64,000 nt of DNA from Mycolicibacterium arenosum (GCF_024320865.1 NZ_JANDBD010000011.1:124001-188000), one strand, 5' to 3'. Counted from the stretch's first letter, positions 25,386-36,799 are shown. Notes: generated by a model from the sequence alone, not told the origin. Translations and numbers: made by a program.

Positions 25386-26036
25386 ATGGCAAGAAAAGGC
25401 ATTCTGGGTACCAAGCTGGGCATGACGCAGGTGTTCGATGAGAACAACAAGGTCGTCCCGGTGACGGTCGTCAAGGCCGGGCCCAACGTGGTCACCCGTA
25501 TCCGCACCCCCGAGCGCGACGGCTACAGCGCCGTCCAGCTGGCGTACGGCGACATCAGCCCCCGCAAGGTGAACAAGCCGGTCACCGGTCAGTTCGCCGC
25601 GGCGGGTGTGAACCCCCGTCGCCACCTCGCCGAGCTCCGGCTCGACGACGAGGCCGCCGCCGAGTACGAACTCGGCCAGGAGCTGACCGCCGAGATCTTC
25701 GCCGACGGCGCGTACGTCGACGTCACCGGCACCAGCAAGGGCAAGGGCTTCGCTGGCACCATGAAGCGCCACGGCTTCAAGGGTCAGGGCGCCGCTCACG
25801 GTGCACAGGCCGTGCACCGTCGGCCCGGCTCGATCGGTGGCTGCGCTACCCCCGGCCGCGTGTTCAAGGGCACGCGCATGTCGGGTCGCATGGGTAGCGA
25901 TCGCATCACCACGCAGAACCTGAAGGTGCACAAGGTCGACGCCGAGAACGGCGTGCTGTTGATCAAGGGCGCCATCCCCGGCCGCAACGGCGGACTCGTC
26001 GTGGTTCGCACCGCGATCAAACGAGGTGAGAAGTAA
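25386..26036 (+). CDS. rplC: 50S ribosomal protein L3
   Basis: The 216-residue protein begins MARKGILGTKLGMTQVF and has the L3 hallmark KGxGFxGxMKRHGFxGxxxxHG. L3 binds 23S rRNA early in assembly. The stop overlaps the rplD start by one base. Confidence 0.98.
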   Translation: MARKGILGTKLGMTQVFDENNKVVPVTVVKAGPNVVTRIRTPERDGYSAVQLAYGDISPRKVNKPVTGQFAAAGVNPRRHLAELRLDDEAAAEYELGQELTAEIFADGAYVDVTGTSKGKGFAGTMKRHGFKGQGAAHGAQAVHRRPGSIGGCATPGRVFKGTRMSGRMGSDRITTQNLKVHKVDAENGVLLIKGAIPGRNGGLVVVRTAIKRGEK

Positions 26037-26692
26037 TGGCTTCCAAGAAGATCGACGTCTTGACGCCGGCTGGCAAGAAGGACGGCAGCGTCGAGTTGCC
26101 CGCCGAACTGTTCGACGTCGAGCCGAACATCGCCCTGATGCATCAGGTCGTCAACGCGCAGCTGGCCGCCAAGCGGCAGGGCACGCACTCGACCAAGACC
26201 CGCGGTGAGGTGTCCGGCGGCGGCAAGAAGCCGTACCGCCAGAAGGGCACCGGCCGCGCCCGTCAGGGTTCGACGCGCGCCCCGCAGTTCACCGGCGGTG
26301 GCATCGTGCACGGCCCCAAGCCGCGCGACTACAGCCAGCGCACGCCCAAGAAGATGATCGCCGCCGCACTGCGCGGAGCGCTCTCGGACCGGGCGCGCAA
26401 CGACCGGATCCACGCGATCACCGAGATCATCAGCGGCCAGGAGCCGTCGACCAAGACGGCGAAGGCGTTCCTCGCCACGCTGACCACCAACGCGAAGGTT
26501 CTGTTGGTCATCGGTCGCAGCGACGAGGTCGGCGCGAAGAGCGTGCGCAACCTGCCCGGTGTGCACGTGATCTCGCCGGATCAGCTCAACACGTACGACG
26601 TGCTCAACGCCGACGACGTGGTGTTCAGCGTCGAGGCGCTGAACGCCTGGATCGGTTCGCACAGCAAGGCAGAAGAGGAGGTGTCGGCCTGA
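26036..26692 (+). CDS. rplD: 50S ribosomal protein L4
   Basis: The 218-residue protein has the L4 loop GEVSGGGKKPYRQKGTGRARQGS that reaches the exit tunnel. L4 is the autogenous regulator of the S10 operon in enterobacteria; whether it is here is not known. Its start and stop overlap neighbours by one base. Confidence 0.98.
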   Translation: MASKKIDVLTPAGKKDGSVELPAELFDVEPNIALMHQVVNAQLAAKRQGTHSTKTRGEVSGGGKKPYRQKGTGRARQGSTRAPQFTGGGIVHGPKPRDYSQRTPKKMIAAALRGALSDRARNDRIHAITEIISGQEPSTKTAKAFLATLTTNAKVLLVIGRSDEVGAKSVRNLPGVHVISPDQLNTYDVLNADDVVFSVEALNAWIGSHSKAEEEVSA

Positions 26693-26994
26693 TGGCAACC
26701 GTGACTGACCCCCGCGACATCATCCTCGCGCCGGTGATTTCGGAGAAGAGCTACTCGCTCATCGAGGAGAACACCTACACGTTCGTCGTGCACCCGGACT
26801 CGAACAAGACGCAGATCAAGATCGCCATCGAGAAGATCTTCGGCGTCAAGGTCGATTCCGTGAACACACTCAACCGCAACGGCAAGCGCAAGCGCACTCG
26901 CGCCGGGTACGGACAGCGCAAGTCCACCAAGCGCGCGATCGTGACCCTGGCCGACGGCAGCAAGCCGATCGACCTCTTCGGAGCACCGGCCTGA
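26692..26994 (+). CDS. rplW: 50S ribosomal protein L23
   Basis: The 100-residue protein has DIILAPVISEKSYSLIEENTYTFVV and the conserved KRAIVTLADG end. L23 lies at the tunnel exit and docks trigger factor and SRP. Confidence 0.98.
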   Translation: MATVTDPRDIILAPVISEKSYSLIEENTYTFVVHPDSNKTQIKIAIEKIFGVKVDSVNTLNRNGKRKRTRAGYGQRKSTKRAIVTLADGSKPIDLFGAPA

Positions 26995-27022
26995 CCGGCC
27001 GGGAGTTAAGGGATTAACTGAC

Positions 27023-27862
<840 letters not shown>

Positions 27863-27878
27863 GCAGGAGTAGCTAAAG

Positions 27879-28160
27879 ATGCCACGCAGCCTCAAAAAGG
27901 GTCCGTTCGTCGACGACCATCTGTTGAAGAAGGTCGACGCTCAGAACGAGAAGAACACGAAGCAGGTCATCAAGACCTGGTCACGTCGTTCGACCATCAT
28001 CCCGGACTTCATCGGTCACACCTTCGCCGTCCACGACGGTCGCAAGCACGTGCCGGTGTTCGTGTCCGAGTCGATGGTCGGGCACAAGCTGGGCGAGTTC
28101 GCCCCCACCCGCACGTTCAAGGGTCACATCAAGGATGACCGGAAGGCGAAGCGCCGGTAA
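27879..28160 (+). CDS. rpsS: 30S ribosomal protein S19
   Basis: The 93-residue protein begins MPRSLKKGPFVDDHLLKKV and has the family stretch SRRSTIIPDFIGHTFAVHDGRKHVPV. It sits in the 30S head. Its stop overlaps the rplV ATG (TAATG). Confidence 0.98.
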   Translation: MPRSLKKGPFVDDHLLKKVDAQNEKNTKQVIKTWSRRSTIIPDFIGHTFAVHDGRKHVPVFVSESMVGHKLGEFAPTRTFKGHIKDDRKAKRR

Positions 28161-28662
28161 TGACTACGACGACTGAATTTCCGTCTGCGACGGCGAAGGC
28201 GCGGTTCGTCCGCGTCTCGGCCAGCAAGTCGCGCCGGGTCATCGACCTGGTTCGCGGCAAGTCCGTGACCGAGGCACTCGACATCCTGCGCTGGGCGCCC
28301 CAGGCCGCTAGCGAGCCGGTGGCCAAGGTCATCGCGAGCGCTGCCGCCAACGCCCAGAACAACGACGGCCTGGACCCGTCGACCCTCGTGGTCGCCGCGA
28401 TCTACGCCGACGAGGGCCCGACCGCCAAGCGGATCCGGCCGCGCGCCCAGGGGCGTGCGTACCGAATCCGCAAGCGCACCAGCCACATCACGGTGATCGT
28501 CGAGAGCCGTCCCGCGAAGGACAAGGGTTCCTCGGCGTCGAGCGCACGCGCTCGTCGCGCTCAGGGCAGCAAGGCCGCCACCACGGCACCGGCCAAGAAG
28601 GCTTCCACCAAGAAGGCTGAAGCCAAGGCTGAGACTTCGGAATCGAAGGAGGGCTCAGAGTA

Positions 28663-28663
<1 letters not shown>
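28160..28663 (+). CDS. rplV: 50S ribosomal protein L22, with C-terminal extension
   Basis: The 167-residue protein has the L22 core to about residue 117, including the beta-hairpin that lines the exit tunnel (RPRAQGRAYRIRKRTSHI). It then has an Ala/Lys-rich tail (KKASTKKAEAKAE) typical of mycobacteria and absent from E. coli L22 (about 110 residues). Confidence 0.97.
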
Positions 28664-29535
<872 letters not shown>

Positions 29536-29538
29536 GAC

Positions 29539-29955
29539 ATGCTTATTCCCCGCAAGGTCAAGCACCGCAAGCAACACCACCCCAGGCAGCGTGGTATTGC
29601 CAGCGGCGGCACGACCGTTACCTTCGGCGACTACGGCATCCAGGCCCTCGGCCACGCCTACGTCACCAACCGGCAGATCGAGTCCGCTCGTATCGCCATC
29701 AACCGGCACATCAAGCGTGGCGGCAAGGTGTGGATCAACATCTTCCCGGACCGTCCGCTGACCAAGAAGCCCGCCGAGACCCGCATGGGGTCCGGTAAGG
29801 GTTCGCCCGAGTGGTGGATCGCCAACGTCAAGCCCGGCCGCATCCTGTTCGAGCTGAGCTACCCGGACGAGGCCGTCGCGCGTGAAGCGCTGACGCGCGC
29901 GATCCACAAGCTGCCGATCAAGGCTCGCATCGTGACCAGAGAGGAGAACTTCTGA
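29539..29955 (+). CDS. rplP: 50S ribosomal protein L16
   Basis: The 138-residue protein begins MLIPRKVKHRKQHHPRQRG and includes the conserved KPAETRMGSGKGSPEWWIA. It binds near the A site. Its stop overlaps the rpmC start. Confidence 0.98.
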   Translation: MLIPRKVKHRKQHHPRQRGIASGGTTVTFGDYGIQALGHAYVTNRQIESARIAINRHIKRGGKVWINIFPDRPLTKKPAETRMGSGKGSPEWWIANVKPGRILFELSYPDEAVAREALTRAIHKLPIKARIVTREENF

Positions 29956-30188
29956 TGGCTGTGGGAGTTTCGACTGGTGAACTTCGCGAGATGACCGACG
30001 ACGAGCTCGTCGAGCGCCTCAGGGAGTCGAAGGAGGAGCTGTTCAACCTCCGCTTCCAGATGGCGACCGGCCAGCTGGCCAACAACCGCCGGCTTCGCGT
30101 CGTGCGGCAGGAGATCGCACGCGTCTACACCGTGCTGCGTGAACGTGAACTGGGTCTGGCCGCCGGACCCGTAGGTGAGGATTCGTAA
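29955..30188 (+). CDS. rpmC: 50S ribosomal protein L29
   Basis: The 77-residue helical protein has the family core LVERLRESKEELFNLRFQMATGQLANNRRLR. It is encoded between rplP and rpsQ with one-base overlaps on both sides. Confidence 0.97.
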   Translation: MAVGVSTGELREMTDDELVERLRESKEELFNLRFQMATGQLANNRRLRVVRQEIARVYTVLRERELGLAAGPVGEDS

Positions 30189-30496
30189 TGGCAGAAGCAC
30201 AATCGGGGACCGCTGGTCCGCGCCACACGCCGCGCACCGAGAAGCCGCGTAACAACCGCAAGACGGCGATCGGTTACGTGGTCAGCGACAAGATGCAGAA
30301 GACCATCGTGGTCGAGATCGAGAACCGCACGAAGCACCCGCGGTACGACAAGATCATCCGTACCAGCAAGCGCGTCAAGGCCCATGACGAGAACGGTGAC
30401 GCCGGTGTCGGCGACCGCGTCTCGCTCATGGAGACCCGGCCGCTGTCCGCCACCAAGCGGTGGCGCCTGGTCGAGATCCTGGAAAAGGCCAAGTAA
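30188..30496 (+). CDS. rpsQ: 30S ribosomal protein S17
   Basis: The 102-residue protein has GYVVSDKMQKTIVVEIENRTKHPRYDKII and GDRVSLMETRPLSATKRWRLVEIL. An N-terminal extension of about 25 residues precedes the core. It is the last gene of the S10 operon, followed at once by a strong palindromic terminator. Confidence 0.98.
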   Translation: MAEAQSGTAGPRHTPRTEKPRNNRKTAIGYVVSDKMQKTIVVEIENRTKHPRYDKIIRTSKRVKAHDENGDAGVGDRVSLMETRPLSATKRWRLVEILEKAK

Positions 30497-30513
30497 AGAC
30501 TTCCGCTTTTCGC

Positions 30514-30570
30514 CGAGCAGACGCAAAAGCTCCTGAATCCATGGGATTCAGGAGCTTTTGCGTCTGCTCG
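30514..30570. terminator. Perfect 27-bp-stem palindrome closing the S10 operon
   Basis: Positions 30514-30540 pair without a mismatch with 30544-30570 around a 3-nt ATG loop. The stem contains CAAAAGCTCC/GGAGCTTTTG, so a U-rich stretch lies within the right arm on either strand. It lies between rpsQ and a convergent gene and can end both transcripts. Confidence 0.9.
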
Positions 30571-30580
30571 CGGTAAGCCG

Positions 30581-32527
30581 CTACGACGTCCGGCGGCCGC
30601 GGAGCCATGCCAGCCCCCCGACGGCAACGGCGGCGATCAGAACACCCGCGCCGACGAGCCAGCAGTCGAGCGAGTCGTCCTGCTGGGTTGACGGTGTCGA
30701 TGCCGCCTGAGGTGCGGCCGGGACGGTGAACGGTTCGCGGTCGGGGGCGGAGAGGACGGCCGCGCCGCTGAGCCGCTGCCACCGTCTCGGGTCGTCGTTG
30801 AGCCAGGTGAGAAGCGAATCGAGCTGTGCGGGAGCCTCGTTCGAGGTCGCGACGAGGACGGTGCGGTCGCCGGTGCGCACCGTCTGCAGCGAGCCGATCG
30901 GCAGGTCGGGATCGAGTGTCACGGACTCCCGGACGCCCGCTTCCGACGTGCCCTCGAGCACCACGGCGTCCCGGCCGGCGCGTCGTTCGGTCTGCACGGG
31001 CAGCGTGACGCTGTCGTCGGTCCACTCGTCGGCCGCGATCAGGACCGCCGGTGTCTGCGATGCGATCGCGTCCCGCAGCGTCACCACCGCGGTGTCGATG
31101 GGCTGGGCGCTGAGCCGCTGTACACCGGAGATGATCGTCACGGCACGCGCCGTGTCGTCGAACGCGTCGTCGGTGATGCCGACCTGCAGGCGCGGAAGGA
31201 ACGCCTGCGGAATCGATTGGAAGCCAGGCGGTATAGGCGGGTCCGCGGGCTCGCTGGTGACGGTGGTGTCGCCGTCGATGGTGAGTGTCAGCGGCAGGGA
31301 CTCGCCGCACTGCCCGGTGGTGCCCGTCGCATCGATCATGACGCCGAGCTCGGTGTTACGGCTCAGCAGCCGGTCGGGAACGTCGACCCAGCGGTCGATG
31401 ACGCCGTTCGCTTCGACCGCCCACCGGTCGACCGGCTCGTCGTTGGCCGTGACGACGATCTGACCGTTGAGGTTCTGGGGCAGCGGCGTGTAGGAACCCT
31501 TCAGGTTCACCCGAATCCGGTTCGCGGGGCGGCCGATCCGCGTCTGATCGACGTCGATGTCGACCCGTGGGCGGGTCAGGGAGGTGGCGACGGCACCGGA
31601 CTGGCCGAGGTCGCGCAGCGTCGTCGAGTTCGCGGCCGACACCGTCCGCGCGTCGAGCGGTCCGGGTATCGCGCTGGAGGTGAGCGCCAGCCGGGCTACG
31701 TCGCTGCCGGTGACGAGCCGGATCTGGTTGGTGAGATCCTCACCGGAGCCCGCGATTTCGAGCGACGGCACACCGTCGTCGCCCAACAGCTTCATCCCGC
31801 GCCTGCCGCTCTCGCGGATCACGATCTGCCGTTCGAGCGGCTGGCCCTGTCCGAGGGGTGCATCGCCGTCGAGTCGCACCACGTCGACGCGCACCGGCTG
31901 AGCGCCGTAGTGGGCGACGACAGCCGCGGCCATCCGCACGGCGGCGTCCGACTCCGTCATCGTCGGCCGCGCGGGCAGGAACAGCGTCACGCGCTGCAGG
32001 ACCGGCGGCAGGAAGTCGGCGATCGCGCTCGGGGCCCGCTCGACACCGTCGAACGCGACGGCGACGTTGACCAGCTGCAGCGGGTCGGTGGTGTCGTAGG
32101 CGCAATAGCCCTGCGGAGGCACGAGATTGGTGCGAATCTGCACTGTCAACGCGTTATCTCGCACTTCGGCGCCGGTCAGCGGCAACGAGACCGGCGCTCG
32201 GTCGACCGAGGGCAGGTCGACGCGTGAGATGGTGCGATCGTCCTGGATCACCGAGATGCTGCCGATGAAGAGGTTCACCGGCAGCTCGACGTCGGCGGTC
32301 ACCGCGGCGGGACGCAGGCCCGGCGGCACCGGAATGGTCAGCGACTGCAGCCCCTGCATGCCGTAGAACGCCAGCGACGGGCTGGCGCCGAGATCGCGCG
32401 CCGCCAGCGTCGGGGCGTCGGCCACCCGGCCGCTGCCGGTCGGCTCGGCCATGGCCGTCGGCGCGACGGTGGTGACGGCTATCAGGCCGCACACGACGGC
32501 CGCTGCCCCTCGCCGTGCGAGTGTCAT
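30581..32527 (-). CDS. BcsB-like cell-surface/membrane protein
   Basis: The protein has about 648 residues from ATG 32527; an ATG at 32560 is an alternative. A signal peptide (MTLARRGAAAVVCGLIAVTT, cleaved near AMA-EP) precedes a long beta-rich region, and a single C-terminal transmembrane helix (VGAGVLIAAVAVGGLAWLRG) is followed by arginines. The length, jelly-roll-like repeats (ASPSLAFYGMQGLQSLTIPVP and later AVEANGVIDRWVDVP) and anchor resemble BcsB, the periplasmic partner of cellulose synthase. No BcsA-type synthase is adjacent, so the partner is unknown. The assignment is by architecture and moderate. Confidence 0.65.
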   Translation of the reverse strand: MTLARRGAAAVVCGLIAVTTVAPTAMAEPTGSGRVADAPTLAARDLGASPSLAFYGMQGLQSLTIPVPPGLRPAAVTADVELPVNLFIGSISVIQDDRTISRVDLPSVDRAPVSLPLTGAEVRDNALTVQIRTNLVPPQGYCAYDTTDPLQLVNVAVAFDGVERAPSAIADFLPPVLQRVTLFLPARPTMTESDAAVRMAAAVVAHYGAQPVRVDVVRLDGDAPLGQGQPLERQIVIRESGRRGMKLLGDDGVPSLEIAGSGEDLTNQIRLVTGSDVARLALTSSAIPGPLDARTVSAANSTTLRDLGQSGAVATSLTRPRVDIDVDQTRIGRPANRIRVNLKGSYTPLPQNLNGQIVVTANDEPVDRWAVEANGVIDRWVDVPDRLLSRNTELGVMIDATGTTGQCGESLPLTLTIDGDTTVTSEPADPPIPPGFQSIPQAFLPRLQVGITDDAFDDTARAVTIISGVQRLSAQPIDTAVVTLRDAIASQTPAVLIAADEWTDDSVTLPVQTERRAGRDAVVLEGTSEAGVRESVTLDPDLPIGSLQTVRTGDRTVLVATSNEAPAQLDSLLTWLNDDPRRWQRLSGAAVLSAPDREPFTVPAAPQAASTPSTQQDDSLDCWLVGAGVLIAAVAVGGLAWLRGRRTS

Positions 32528-32746
32528 CAGGTGATCTCTCGGGTTGCGTACTCGTCGCATACCGCTCGAGTGTGCAGGATCGGCGGCAATGGTCAAACTT
32601 CGTTGCCCAGTATGCCCCACACGGCTTCTTACGGGCTGAAAAAGATCGACGTGTGTTTGCTGGCTAATGTTCTGCGCGGCCCCGGATCACCGTGGACCTG
32701 ACGAGCCCCGACCCGTCGCGCAGGTGTGGCAACGGCTCATCACGGC

Positions 32747-34246
32747 CTACTTCTTCGCGCTCCGCCACGCCCGTTCGAACGGCAGCCGCCACGCGTTGGG
32801 CGCGATGAGCTGGTGGATCGCATTGGGACCCCAGGTGCCCTGGGCGTAGGTCTTGGCGGCGGGTGGGTCGGCGAGCAGGTCGGCTGATCGCTCCCACAGC
32901 GACTCGATACCCTCGGCGGTCGTGAACAGGGTGTGGTCACCGCGCATCGCGTCGAGGATCAACCGCTCGTAGGCCTCCAGTACGTCGCCGGCCGAGTCCA
33001 CCTCCTGCGTCGAGAACTGCATCGACAGCTTGTCGAGCTTCATGCCGGGACCGGGCCGCTTGCCGTAGAACGACAACGACACCTTCGACGCGTCGGCGAG
33101 GTCGAACGTCAGGTGGTCCGGCCCCTGGGCCCCGACACCCGAGCCGGACGGGAACATCGTCCGCGGCGCCTCCTTGAAGGCGATCGAGATGATCCGCATG
33201 CCCTCGGCCATCCGCTTGCCGGTGCGCAGGTAGATCGGGACGCCCGCCCACCGCCAGTTGTCGATGCCGACCTTGAGCGCGATGAACGTCTCGGTATCGG
33301 AATCCCTTGCCACCCCTTCGAGTTCGCGATAGCCCGCGAACTGGCCGCGCACCACGTCGGAACACTTGACCGGCAGCATCGACCGGAAGACCTTGTTCTT
33401 CTCCTCGCTGATGGCGCGGGGTTCCAGCGCGGTCGGCGGCTCCATCACGACGAACGCCATCACCTGGAACAGGTGCGTCACGACCATGTCCTTGTAGGCG
33501 CCGGTGCTCTCGTAGAAGTTGGCCCGCTCGTCGAGTCCCAGCGTCTCGGGGATGTCGATCTGAATGTGGTCGATGAAGTTGCGATTCCAGATCGGTTCGA
33601 ACAGTCCGTTCGCGAACCTGAAAGCGAGAATGTTCTGTGCCGCCTCCTTGCCGAGGAAGTGGTCGATGCGGAAGATCTGACGTTCCTTGAACGTCTCGTG
33701 GACGAAGTCGTTGAGCGCGACGGCGCTGGTGTAGTCGGTGCCGAACGGCTTCTCCATCACCACCCGTGATCGCTCCACGAGGTCGGCGTCGCGCAGCATC
33801 GTGATGACCGCGCGTGCGGCCTTCGGGGGAACCGAGAGATAGTGCAGCCGACGGACTTCCGGCCCCAGCGTCTCCTCGGCCCTGGCGACCGCGGCGGCGA
33901 GAGCCTCCGGTCCGGCGCCCTGCGGGACGTAGTGCAGAATCTCGGCGAACCGATCCCACTCGGCCTGCGTCAGCTCGTGTGTGCCGAACGCGTCGATGGC
34001 CTCCTTCGCCAACGCGCGGAACTCGTCGTCGGTCAAATCCTCCAGCGAGGTGCCGATGATCTGGATGTTCGGTGCGAGCTCGGACTGGTCCAGGTACGCC
34101 ATGCCCGGCAGCAGCTTGCGCTTGGCCAGATCACCGGTGGCCCCGAACAGCACGATGACGTGCGGGTCGACCGCGATGTCGTCGTATCGGTGTGGTCGCG
34201 CTTCGGGCGCGGGGTACGAGATCGTCTGGGGCTTGTCGGTCGCCAC
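32747..34246 (-). CDS. zwf: Glucose-6-phosphate dehydrogenase
   Basis: This 499-residue enzyme has the NADP-binding motif FGATGDLAKRKLLPG at residues 34-48, EKPFG at 165-169, and the active-site motif RIDHFLGKE at 193-201 with the catalytic His. It oxidises glucose 6-phosphate to 6-phosphogluconolactone, giving NADPH for the oxidative pentose phosphate pathway. The start is GTG. Unlike the usual tal-zwf-opcA-pgl cluster, it stands alone here beside ribosomal genes, so it may be an extra or relocated copy. Confidence 0.95.
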   Translation of the reverse strand: MATDKPQTISYPAPEARPHRYDDIAVDPHVIVLFGATGDLAKRKLLPGMAYLDQSELAPNIQIIGTSLEDLTDDEFRALAKEAIDAFGTHELTQAEWDRFAEILHYVPQGAGPEALAAAVARAEETLGPEVRRLHYLSVPPKAARAVITMLRDADLVERSRVVMEKPFGTDYTSAVALNDFVHETFKERQIFRIDHFLGKEAAQNILAFRFANGLFEPIWNRNFIDHIQIDIPETLGLDERANFYESTGAYKDMVVTHLFQVMAFVVMEPPTALEPRAISEEKNKVFRSMLPVKCSDVVRGQFAGYRELEGVARDSDTETFIALKVGIDNWRWAGVPIYLRTGKRMAEGMRIISIAFKEAPRTMFPSGSGVGAQGPDHLTFDLADASKVSLSFYGKRPGPGMKLDKLSMQFSTQEVDSAGDVLEAYERLILDAMRGDHTLFTTAEGIESLWERSADLLADPPAAKTYAQGTWGPNAIHQLIAPNAWRLPFERAWRSAKK

Positions 34247-34328
34247 CCCCGCATGATCGCACCATGACGTGAACCGCGCACGATGCGATGTGGGGGCGGA
34301 CCGTCGGGCGGTTGAACGGAGGCCACGG

Positions 34329-34344
34329 TTGACGGCGTCGTCAA
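34329..34344. promoter_or_regulatory. Inverted repeat upstream of the arylsulfatase
   Basis: TTGACG and CGTCAA form perfect arms around GCGT in the divergent zwf/arylsulfatase gap (34247-34418). A palindromic AACCGGTT follows a few bases later, and a TAGTGT hexamer that could be a -10 lies before the sulfatase. No regulator gene is adjacent. Confidence 0.35.
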
Positions 34345-34418
34345 TTCCTCAGAACCGGTTAACGGCGCGGGTGTAGTGTCCGGGCGACCGTCGAGAGCAG
34401 GCGACCGAGGAGCACGAC

Positions 34419-36770
34419 ATGGCAGCGGAATTCCAGGGCAGGATCGAACTCGACATCCGCGATTCGGAGCCCGACTGGGGGCCCTACGCCGCACCGACCG
34501 CGCCGGACGACGCGCCCAACGTGCTGTACCTGGTGTGGGACGACACCGGCATCGCGACGTGGGACTGCTTCGGCGGACTGGTGGAGATGCCGGCGATGAC
34601 GCGACTCGCCGAACGCGGCGTGCGCCTGTCCCAGTTCCACACCACGGCGCTGTGCTCGCCGACGCGCGCCTCGCTGCTGACCGGCCGGAACGCCACCACG
34701 GTGGGCATGGCCACCATCGAGGAGTTCACCGACGGCTTCCCCAACTGCAACGGACGCGTCCCGGCGGACACCGCCATGCTGTCCGAGGTGCTCGCCGAGC
34801 GCGGCTGGAACACGTACTGCGTCGGCAAGTGGCACCTGACTCCGCTGGAGGAGTCCAATCTCGCTGCCACCAAACGTCATTGGCCGCTCAGTCGCGGCTT
34901 CGAACGCTTCTACGGGTTCATGGGGGGCGAGACCGACCAGTGGTATCCCGACCTGGTCTACGACAACCACCCCGTCGCCCCTCCCGCGTCGCCCGAGGAC
35001 GGTTACCACCTGTCGAAGGACCTCGCGGACAAGACGATCGAGTTCATCCGCGACGCCAAGGTCATCGCACCGGACAAGCCGTGGTTCTCCTACGTCTGCC
35101 CCGGCGCGGGGCACGCGCCGCACCACGTCTTCAAGGAGTGGGCCGACAAGTACGCGGGCGTGTTCGACATGGGCTACGAGGCCTACCGCGACATCGTGCT
35201 GGAGAACCAGAAGCGGCTCGGCATCGTCCCGCCGGACACCGAGATGTCGCCGATGAACCCGTATCTCGACGTCAAGGGTCCCAACGGTGAGGACTGGCCG
35301 TTCCAGGACACCGTTCGGCCGTGGGACTCGCTCAACGACGAGGAGAAGCGGCTGTTCAGCCGGATGGCCGAGGTGTTCGCGGGCTTCCTGAGCTACACCG
35401 ATGCGCAGATCGGCCGCATCCTCGACTACCTCGAGGAGTCGGGCCAGCTCGACAACACGATCATCGTCACGATCTCCGACAACGGCGCCAGCGGTGAGGG
35501 CGGACCGAACGGCTCGGTCAACGAGGGCAAGTTCTTCAACGGCTACATCGACACCGTCGAGGAGAGCCTGCGGTACTACGACAACCTCGGCGGGCCGGAG
35601 ACGTTCAATCACTACCCGATCGGCTGGGCGATGGCGTTCAACACGCCGTACAAACTGTTCAAGCGCTACGCCTCGCACGAGGGCGGCATCGCCGACACCG
35701 CGATCATCAGCTGGCCCAAGGGAATCAAGGCACACGGTGAGGTGCGCGACAACTACGTCAACGTGTGCGACGTAACCCCGACGATCTACGACCTGCTCGG
35801 CATCGACCCGCCGGACGAGGTGGGCGGGATAGCCCAGAAGCCGCTGGACGGAATCAGTTTCAAGGCGGCACTCGACGATGCGGCGGCCGACACCGGCAAG
35901 AAGACGCAGTTCTACGCGATGCTGGGCACCCGCGGAATCTGGCACGACGGGTGGTTCGCCAACACCCTGCACGCCGCAACGCCGTCCGGGTGGTCGCACT
36001 TCGACAAGGATCGCTGGGAGCTGTTCCACATCGAGGCTGATCGAAGCCAGTGCCACGACCTCGCGGCGGAACAGCCCGAGAAGCTGAAGGAACTCATCGA
36101 CCTGTGGTTCGCGGAAGCGGGGAAGTACAACGGGCTTCCGCTGTCCGATCTGAACATCATGGAGACCATCTCGCGCTACCGCCCGTACCTGACCGGCGAC
36201 CGGCAGAACTTCGTGTACTACCCCGGCTCGGCGGAGGTCGGCAGCGGCGCCGCCGTGGAACTGAAGGGCCAGTCGTACTCGATCATGGTCGACCTCGAGG
36301 TGGACACCACCGGTGCCGAAGGCGTCCTGTTCAAGCACGGTGCCGGACACGGTGGACACGTGCTCTTCGTGCAGGACGGCCGGCTGCAGTACGTCTACAA
36401 CTTCCTCGGCGAGGAGGAGCAGCTGATCGCCGCCCCCGATCCGATTCCGCTGGGCCATCACGTCTTCGGCGTGAGCTACGCCAGGACCGGCACGGTGGAG
36501 GGGAGCCACACCCCGCTGGGTGAGGTGTCGCTGCACATCGACGACGCCGTCGTCGCGACACGCTCGGACGTCCGGACTCAACCGGGTACGTTCGGCATCT
36601 CCGGCGCCACGTTCGCCGTCGGGCGCAACGAGGGGCAGCCCGTGTCGCGCAAGTACAAGGCGCCCTTCCGGTTCACCGGCGGCACCATCGCTAAGGTGGT
36701 GGTCGACATTTCGGGTACGCCCTACCGGGACGTGGAACGAGAGTTGGCGAAGGCATTCGCGAAGGACTGA
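34419..36770 (+). CDS. atsA: Arylsulfatase, type I (formylglycine-dependent)
   Basis: This 783-residue protein has the sulfatase signature CSPTRASLLTG with Cys79 as the residue converted to formylglycine. The metal ligands Asp41-Asp42 lie in YLVWDDTG, and a second metal-binding segment is VTISDNGASGEGG. It hydrolyses sulfate esters, perhaps for sulfur scavenging. A C-terminal beta-sandwich-like region follows residue 590. No signal peptide is evident, so it is cytosolic or leaves by another route. The modifying enzyme is encoded two genes downstream. Confidence 0.95.
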   Translation: MAAEFQGRIELDIRDSEPDWGPYAAPTAPDDAPNVLYLVWDDTGIATWDCFGGLVEMPAMTRLAERGVRLSQFHTTALCSPTRASLLTGRNATTVGMATIEEFTDGFPNCNGRVPADTAMLSEVLAERGWNTYCVGKWHLTPLEESNLAATKRHWPLSRGFERFYGFMGGETDQWYPDLVYDNHPVAPPASPEDGYHLSKDLADKTIEFIRDAKVIAPDKPWFSYVCPGAGHAPHHVFKEWADKYAGVFDMGYEAYRDIVLENQKRLGIVPPDTEMSPMNPYLDVKGPNGEDWPFQDTVRPWDSLNDEEKRLFSRMAEVFAGFLSYTDAQIGRILDYLEESGQLDNTIIVTISDNGASGEGGPNGSVNEGKFFNGYIDTVEESLRYYDNLGGPETFNHYPIGWAMAFNTPYKLFKRYASHEGGIADTAIISWPKGIKAHGEVRDNYVNVCDVTPTIYDLLGIDPPDEVGGIAQKPLDGISFKAALDDAAADTGKKTQFYAMLGTRGIWHDGWFANTLHAATPSGWSHFDKDRWELFHIEADRSQCHDLAAEQPEKLKELIDLWFAEAGKYNGLPLSDLNIMETISRYRPYLTGDRQNFVYYPGSAEVGSGAAVELKGQSYSIMVDLEVDTTGAEGVLFKHGAGHGGHVLFVQDGRLQYVYNFLGEEEQLIAAPDPIPLGHHVFGVSYARTGTVEGSHTPLGEVSLHIDDAVVATRSDVRTQPGTFGISGATFAVGRNEGQPVSRKYKAPFRFTGGTIAKVVVDISGTPYRDVERELAKAFAKD

Positions 36771-36799
36771 GCCGACCGGCGGCCGCCACCCTGATCGGG

